Assembly (NCBI GenBank): GCA_008933735.1
Contig: WBUL01000002.1
Coordinates: 145,937 to 209,936, forward strand
Direction: 5' to 3'
DNA from: Anaerolineae bacterium
Lineage (GTDB): Bacteria > Chloroflexota > Anaerolineae > Aggregatilineales > J027
Length of the DNA stretch: 64,000 bases
In this document: positions 63,905 through 64,000 of the stretch, in pieces
Numbering within the stretch: the first letter of the stretch is position 1
Layout of the letters: every line of letters begins with the position of its first letter
The notes under the pieces: model-generated
The model's database searches: none
What the model saw: only the letters and a program-made list of their open reading frames with translations
Told to the model about the DNA's origin: nothing
Translations under genes and position numbers: made by a program

Positions 63905-64000
63905 ATGGACAACATTTTTATTTCATACAGCCGCCGAGACGAATACTTTGCACGCTGCCTGGCAGCCGATTTACAGGAATCCGGCGCAGGCATCTGGATT
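63905..64000 (+). CDS. TIR-domain protein, 3' partial
   Basis: Only the first 32 residues are in the window. 'NIFISYSRRDEYFARCLAAD' is the opening strand and helix of a bacterial TIR domain (the 'FISYSRRD' signature), followed by 'GAGIWI'. TIR domains act as NAD+-consuming effectors or as adaptors, and in this lineage are often joined to FGE, NTPase or repeat domains; the rest of this gene is not visible. It is divergent from korA, with its own good promoter. Confidence 0.8.
   Translation, partial: MDNIFISYSRRDEYFARCLAADLQESGAGIWI

Overview
The window looks like a chromosomal stretch from a member of the Chloroflexota, most likely an Anaerolineae-type bacterium. This is inferred from gene content and style: secreted and membrane proteins with Thr/Pro-rich linkers, SH3-like and pre-peptidase C-terminal (PPC) modules on a Ser/Thr kinase and a PP2C phosphatase, flavin-dependent ThyX, a KorAB-type 2-oxoacid:ferredoxin oxidoreductase, many ATGA/TAATG gene overlaps, and frequent GTG/TTG starts that only the Shine-Dalgarno (SD) sequence reveals. 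No rRNA, tRNA, CRISPR array, insertion sequence or phage gene was seen.

Layout. 1-9.7 kb: an envelope-polysaccharide locus. A partial glycoside-hydrolase-like gene, two GT4 glycosyltransferases and a NodB-type deacetylase run rightward. They converge on a leftward operon of sugar phosphotransferase, GT2 transferase, flippase and epimerase. 9.9-12.4 kb: a lipoprotein and a membrane PP2C phosphatase. 12.4-15 kb: dihydropyrimidinase and an LLM-class oxidoreductase. 15.2-18.9 kb: a tightly overlapping histidine kinase, GAF protein and 2-hydroxyacid dehydrogenase. 19.2-24.8 kb: an oligopeptide-type ABC importer with fused ATPases. 24.9-33.3 kb: slipin, degenerate Nudix and Rieske proteins, a small membrane protein, GlgX, an SGNH hydrolase, GltX and a secreted PPC protein.

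33.4-49.6 kb: an Npt-type transporter fused to HEAT repeats and a cyclic-nucleotide domain, a lipoprotein, a DUF4062-STAND-TPR protein, a KimA-like permease with a small membrane protein upstream, a TPR protein, an M28-like protein with an eroded active site overlapping gyrA, a Tat-exported deacetylase with thyX, and a lone receiver. 49.8-64 kb: a 1202-residue Ser/Thr kinase, a homocysteine-methyltransferase-like enzyme, an FGE-fold membrane protein, rsgA with an unusual leader that encodes a 19-residue peptide, a leaderless-looking membrane protein, a tandem hot-dog thioesterase, an SGNH hydrolase, a UbiA prenyltransferase, KorAB, and the first 32 codons of a TIR-domain gene cut by the window end.

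How the genes work together. The left end builds and trims a cell-surface glycan. The kinase and phosphatase share one extracellular style and could form a reversible envelope-sensing pair. The DUF4062-STAND protein and the TIR protein are of types found in bacterial conflict or defence systems, but they are about 24 kb apart and no complete defence island is visible. The most unusual items are the Npt-HEAT-cNMP fusion, the DUF4062-STAND-TPR gene with its lipoprotein partner, the rsgA leader, and the M28 pseudo-peptidase coupled to gyrA.
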